From assembly GCA_020161795.1 (NCBI GenBank), contig JAIUOR010000033.1, positions 62,001 to 126,000 on the forward strand: a stretch of 64,000 nucleotides of DNA, given 5' to 3'. The notes under the pieces are model-generated. The model saw only the letters and a list, made by a program, of their open reading frames with translations, was not told the origin of the DNA and searched no databases. Positions 61,505 to 64,000 of this stretch are shown here, in pieces. The DNA comes from Actinomycetota bacterium. Lineage in GTDB: Bacteria > Actinomycetota > Actinomycetes > Propionibacteriales > Propionibacteriaceae. A program made the position numbers and the translations under genes. Within the stretch, counting starts at the first letter, position 1; every line of letters begins with the position of its first letter.

Positions 61505-61654
61505 CTAGTGCTCGTCGTAGCGGTCGGTGTGCACGGCATGCCGGTGGCCGTCGTGCAGGTAGTCGACGTGATCGCCGTGCTGAACCGCCTCGTGGCCGCA
61601 GCCGTCGCCGTGGGTGTGCTCGGCCGGGGTGTGCTCGGCGTGGGGGTCGGTCAT
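61505..61654 (-). CDS. 49-residue histidine-rich protein (free-standing copy of the ZnuB tail)
   Basis: MTDPHAEHTPAEHTHGDGC begins it, and HDGHRHAVHTDRYDEH ends it. Fourteen His in 49 residues, one Cys. The portion from HTHGDGC to the end aligns with the ZnuB tail at about 22 of 37 positions, including DY-x-HDGHRHA. ATG with AAGGGA upstream; 11 bases after the zinc-sensing ArsR gene. Databases label such proteins 'zinc transporter permease' although they have no membrane helix. Likely a zinc chaperone or store for the Znu system. Confidence 0.82.
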   Translation of the reverse strand: MTDPHAEHTPAEHTHGDGCGHEAVQHGDHVDYLHDGHRHAVHTDRYDEH

Positions 61655-61665
61655 GGGAGTTCCCT

Positions 61666-61980
61666 TCAGGGTGCGGCCCCGGGATCCGGTGCCGCTGATT
61701 CATTGACATGGACGAGCGCGTCGGAGATGACGTGGCTGACATGCTGGTCGGCCAGCCGGTACGCCACCTCCTTGCCGCTGCGGACGGCGGTGACCAGCCC
61801 GCTCTGCCGCAGCGTTCGCAGGTGCTGGGAAACCAGCGGTTGGGACATCTCGGTGGCCTCCACCAGGGCGCCGACCGTACGGGAACCGGAGCCGAGCAGA
61901 AGCAGGATCTGGAGCCGGGATTCGCTGCCGAGCACGCGGAAGAGTTGCGCGGCCTCGACCAGCCCCGGTTCGGTATCCAT
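61666..61980 (-). CDS. Zinc-sensing ArsR/SmtB-family repressor
   Basis: 104-residue winged-helix repressor. The C-terminal alpha5 helix carries the complete zinc site Asp78-x-His80-x10-His91-x2-Glu94 (LADQHVSHVISDALVHVNE), as in SmtB, CzrA and ZiaR. The HTH is MSQPLVSQHLRTLRQSGL. There are no Cys, so Cd/As sensing is unlikely. ATG at 61980 is chosen because the palindrome at 61997-62020 must lie upstream. First gene of a unit with the His-rich protein; zinc should release it from DNA. Confidence 0.9.
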   Translation of the reverse strand: MDTEPGLVEAAQLFRVLGSESRLQILLLLGSGSRTVGALVEATEMSQPLVSQHLRTLRQSGLVTAVRSGKEVAYRLADQHVSHVISDALVHVNESAAPDPGAAP

Positions 61981-61996
61981 GCGAGCAGTCAACCAC

Positions 61997-62020
61997 ACAT
62001 ATAAACACATTGCGATATGT
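61997..62020. promoter_or_regulatory. Likely ArsR/SmtB operator
   Basis: ACATAT-N12-ATATGT inverted repeat, AT-rich in a GC-rich context, 17 bases before the arsR start. ATAT-containing dyads are typical of SmtB-like zinc repressors. Confidence 0.65.
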
Positions 62021-62058
62021 CTATGGATCGATGTCCCTCTCGTCCCGTCCCCCGATCT

Positions 62059-62137
62059 CCCGCGCACAAACCGGGTGATTCCGGGCCTCTGAGTGGACTA
62101 TCCAGGCAGGGCGGCCAGATTGCCCGGTTTCTGCGGG
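62059..62137. repeat. Interspersed palindromic repeat, copy 3
   Basis: 79-bp copy of the family at 26314 and 26506. The ends ACAAACCGGGTGATTCC and ATTGCCCGGTTTCTGCGGG match copy 2 almost base for base; the left tip differs (CCCGCGCACAAACC). Lies between the ArsR promoter and the 3' end of the oxidoreductase-methyltransferase gene. Confidence 0.85.
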
Positions 62138-62172
62138 TGGGGCAGCCGGGAGTCGGGCGGGCGGGGGTGGGA

Positions 62173-63723
62173 TCAGTCAGTCCGCCGTAGCAGGACGACG
62201 CCGTCCTCAAGGGTTGCGGGCTCGCCATCCGGCGAGGTGACCTCCCGCGTCCGCTCCTCGGCGACCCTCACCTCCCAGAGGTCGGAGTCGAGGCCCAGGG
62301 CGGCCGCCTCCTCGGCCGCCGCCAGGAAGCGGTGGGAGTGGGCGTGCACCCACGGCGGTGGGGCGGCATGGGTGAGGATCAGCAGATGTCCGCCCGGCGC
62401 GACCCAGCCGGCCGCGCGTCGCAGGATTTCCGAGCGGGTGGCGGTTGCCGAGGAGTGCAGGAAGCTCGCCGTCACCAGGTCGTAGAGCTGCGAGGTGTCG
62501 AAGGTGGCGGCGTCAGCGGCGAGGAAGTGCGCGCGATCGGCCAGCCCGGCCGCGCGGGCCGCCTCGCTGCCGCGGGCGGCGGCGGTCGCCGAGACGTCGA
62601 CGCCGGTGGCCTGCCAGCCATGGCTCGCGAGCCAGATCACGTCCCCGCCCTCGCCGCAGCCCAGGTCGAGGGCGGTGCCCGGCTCGAGCTCGGCGGCGAC
62701 CTCGGCCAGCACCTGGTTCACCCGCCCCGACCAGACCTGGTCGGCGGTGGCGTAGCGCTCCTCCCAGAACTCCGGGGTGGCGATCTCGGGCCACCCGCCG
62801 CCGGCGACGGCCTGGTCGAACTCCTCGGCGACCAGGGCGGCGTTCGCCATCGCGCCGGCCATCGAGGCCGCTCCGATCGAGACCGGCACGTTGGCGCCCG
62901 GGTCGACGACGTTGCCCGCTCCCCAGACCCGCGGGTGACTGGTGCGTCCAGTCGCGTCGACTGCGATGAAGCTTCCCCAGGGGGTGTCCTTGCGCTCCAG
63001 GTGGAGGGAGTCGAGGAAGCCGTCGTGGGGACGCGGGGTGCCGGCTGTGAAGATCGCGTCGAGTTCGACGGTGGCGCCGTCGGCGGTACGGACGCCGGTG
63101 AGCCGGCCCGCCTCGCCCAGCACCTCGGTGACGGGGGACGTGACGAGGACGACCCCGCGCGAGCGCAGCCGGAGAGCGGCCTCGGGCGTGAGCTCGCCCA
63201 GGCCGGCGGTGAAGAGAACCACCCGGTCGCTCCATTGCCGCACCAGCTCGGCCTGGTGAAGCCTCATCGGCGAGGTGGCGAGCACGCCGAGCCGCTGGTC
63301 GCGGACCTCCCAGCCGTGGCAGTAGGGGCAGTGCAACACCCCGGTGCCCCAGCGTTCGGCCAGCCCGGGGACGGCTGGGAGCTCATCGGTGATGCCGGTG
63401 GCCGCGACGAGGGCCTGGGCGCGGGCGGTGCCGCCGCCGGCCAGGGTGACGAGCAGCCCGTCCGGCACGTCCTCGGCCCGGACGATGGTGTCCTCGGCGA
63501 ACTCGACTCCGTAGCCGGCGGCCTCCTGGCGGCCGCGACGCAGCAGCTCGGTGGGGTCCGTCCCCTCGTTGCCCAGGACGCCATGCATGTGCGCGGCGAA
63601 CCTGTTGCGTGGGCTTCCCGCGTCCACCACCAGTACCCGGCGGCGGGCGCGTCCCAGCATGAGCGCCGCCGACAACCCGGCCGCGCCGCCGCCGGCCACC
63701 ACCACATCCCATTGTTCGTGCAT
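62173..63723 (-). CDS. Fused thioredoxin-reductase-like oxidoreductase / SAM methyltransferase
   Basis: 516-residue bifunctional protein. Residues 1-300: FAD/NAD(P)H pyridine-nucleotide oxidoreductase of the TrxR type (VVVAGGGAAGLSAALMLG; redox-active CPYCHGWE at about 132-139; VWGAGNVVDPG). Residues 320-516: class I methyltransferase (ALDLGCGEGGDVIWLASHGWQATGVDVS; motif IV DLVTASFLHSS). The fusion is a known actinobacterial architecture; the methyltransferase half resembles thiopurine/tellurite-type enzymes, so detoxification of a reduced thiol or chalcogen compound is a possibility. ATG at 63723; divergent from an XRE regulator. Substrates unknown. Confidence 0.9.
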   Translation of the reverse strand: MHEQWDVVVAGGGAAGLSAALMLGRARRRVLVVDAGSPRNRFAAHMHGVLGNEGTDPTELLRRGRQEAAGYGVEFAEDTIVRAEDVPDGLLVTLAGGGTARAQALVAATGITDELPAVPGLAERWGTGVLHCPYCHGWEVRDQRLGVLATSPMRLHQAELVRQWSDRVVLFTAGLGELTPEAALRLRSRGVVLVTSPVTEVLGEAGRLTGVRTADGATVELDAIFTAGTPRPHDGFLDSLHLERKDTPWGSFIAVDATGRTSHPRVWGAGNVVDPGANVPVSIGAASMAGAMANAALVAEEFDQAVAGGGWPEIATPEFWEERYATADQVWSGRVNQVLAEVAAELEPGTALDLGCGEGGDVIWLASHGWQATGVDVSATAAARGSEAARAAGLADRAHFLAADAATFDTSQLYDLVTASFLHSSATATRSEILRRAAGWVAPGGHLLILTHAAPPPWVHAHSHRFLAAAEEAAALGLDSDLWEVRVAEERTREVTSPDGEPATLEDGVVLLRRTD

Positions 63724-63755
63724 GGGAACACCTCAGTGCCATGATGGAGTGAATG

Positions 63756-63786
63756 GCAAGCTGGCTTGCGGAATTGGCAAGCTGGG
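63756..63786. promoter_or_regulatory. Likely XRE operator region
   Basis: GCAAGC-TG-GCTTGC palindrome (63756-63769) followed by a second TTGGCAAGCTGG (63775-63786), i.e. GGCAAGCTGG twice, 20 bp apart. Positioned between the divergent oxidoreductase and XRE genes, fitting control of both by the XRE protein. Confidence 0.65.
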
Positions 63787-63820
63787 GCCCTTGCGGGGGC
63801 GAAGGATGGCGGGAGGGGAC

Positions 63821-64000
63821 ATGGAGGAGTTGGAACGGATCGGCCCGCGGCTGCGGGCGGCGCGGCAGGAGCGCGGCTGGACCCTCGACGACCTGGCCGC
63901 CCGGGCCCGGATCTCGGCCAGCACGCTCTCGCGGCTGGAGTCCGGCAAACGGCAGGCCAGCCTGGAGTTGCTGGTGCCGATCACCCGGCTGCTGGGCATT
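63821..64000 (+). CDS. XRE-family transcriptional regulator, partial (C-terminus beyond the window)
   Basis: 60 codons are visible. They encode an HTH_3/XRE domain (IGPRLRAARQERGWTLDDLA; ARISASTLSRLESGKRQASL; ELLVPITRLLG). The ATG at 63821 has GGGAGGGG 3-10 bases upstream; another in-frame ATG lies at 63806. A C-terminal cupin or other sensor domain is common in this family but cannot be seen. Divergent from the fused oxidoreductase-methyltransferase, which it probably regulates. Confidence 0.9.
   Translation, partial: MEELERIGPRLRAARQERGWTLDDLAARARISASTLSRLESGKRQASLELLVPITRLLGI

Overview
The window is GC-rich, densely coded DNA from an actinobacterium, most likely a member of the Propionibacteriaceae. 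The clues are pervasive G/C-ending codons, frequent GTG/TTG starts, apparently leaderless genes (35629, 38751), an IdeR/DtxR-type iron box, a giant single-chain biotin-dependent carboxylase, and a pyruvate:ferredoxin oxidoreductase operon of the kind found in anaerobic or microaerophilic propionibacteria. I see no rRNA, tRNA, CRISPR array, prophage or transposase gene. The taxonomic placement is an inference from gene content.

Layout. 1-3.0 kb: minus-strand run of MFS efflux pump, NUDIX hydrolase and a Na+/H+ antiporter cut by the left edge. 3.4-13.4 kb: small membrane protein, secreted CAP lipoprotein, beta-CASP metallohydrolase, large secreted subtilase, small lipoprotein, a truncated methyltransferase remnant, two GNAT acetyltransferases and a ThrE-type exporter. 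13.5-15.6 kb: convergent response regulator and histidine kinase. 15.9-19.1 kb: vitamin B6 locus, a MocR/PdxR regulator divergent from pdxS-pdxT. 19.3-24.9 kb: 1870-residue fused acyl-CoA carboxylase with a palindromic repeat inserted in frame. 24.9-29.6 kb: DUF1349 protein, glutathione peroxidase, a repeat-rich gap, an MFS-MerR pair and a peptidoglycan amidase. 29.8-30.9 kb: iron-box-controlled DUF2470 protein convergent with a Cys-rich DUF1540 protein. 31.3-38.6 kb: two separate LacI/nucleoside-hydrolase modules, with an isochorismatase-like hydrolase, an esterase, a pterin dehydratase and an ArsR-SRPBCC pair between them.

38.7-41.4 kb: a gene of unknown function interrupted by a 12-C tract, then dnaB, with several DnaA-box-like sequences in the gap upstream of dnaB. 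41.4-44.5 kb: copper module csoR-copZ-copA. 44.5-52.3 kb: a GT4 glycosyltransferase and a three-gene redox operon (GltD-like flavoprotein, nifJ, PyrD-like protein). 52.6-56.6 kb: alpha/beta hydrolase, trypsin-like lipoprotein and a membrane-anchored propeller-like protein. 56.5-62.0 kb: zinc module with a zinc-sensing ArsR, a 49-residue His-rich protein, ZnuA, ZnuC and ZnuB, followed by a YraQ-type permease and its TIGR03943 partner. 62.2-64.0 kb: a fused thioredoxin-reductase-like/methyltransferase protein divergent from an XRE regulator cut by the right edge.

Working together. Three metal circuits are readable from DNA sites plus protein ligands: iron (IdeR box at 29797), copper (CsoR operator inside the promoter spacer at 41383) and zinc (Zur-like box over the znuA start, plus a second zinc sensor upstream). 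Two LacI circuits with different operators control paralogous nucleoside hydrolases. The less routine content is repetitive DNA: a three-copy ~77-bp palindrome family, a perfect 23-bp inverted repeat inside the carboxylase, a possible repeat inside copA, a minisatellite, and the homopolymer that decides the reading frame of the gene at 38751.
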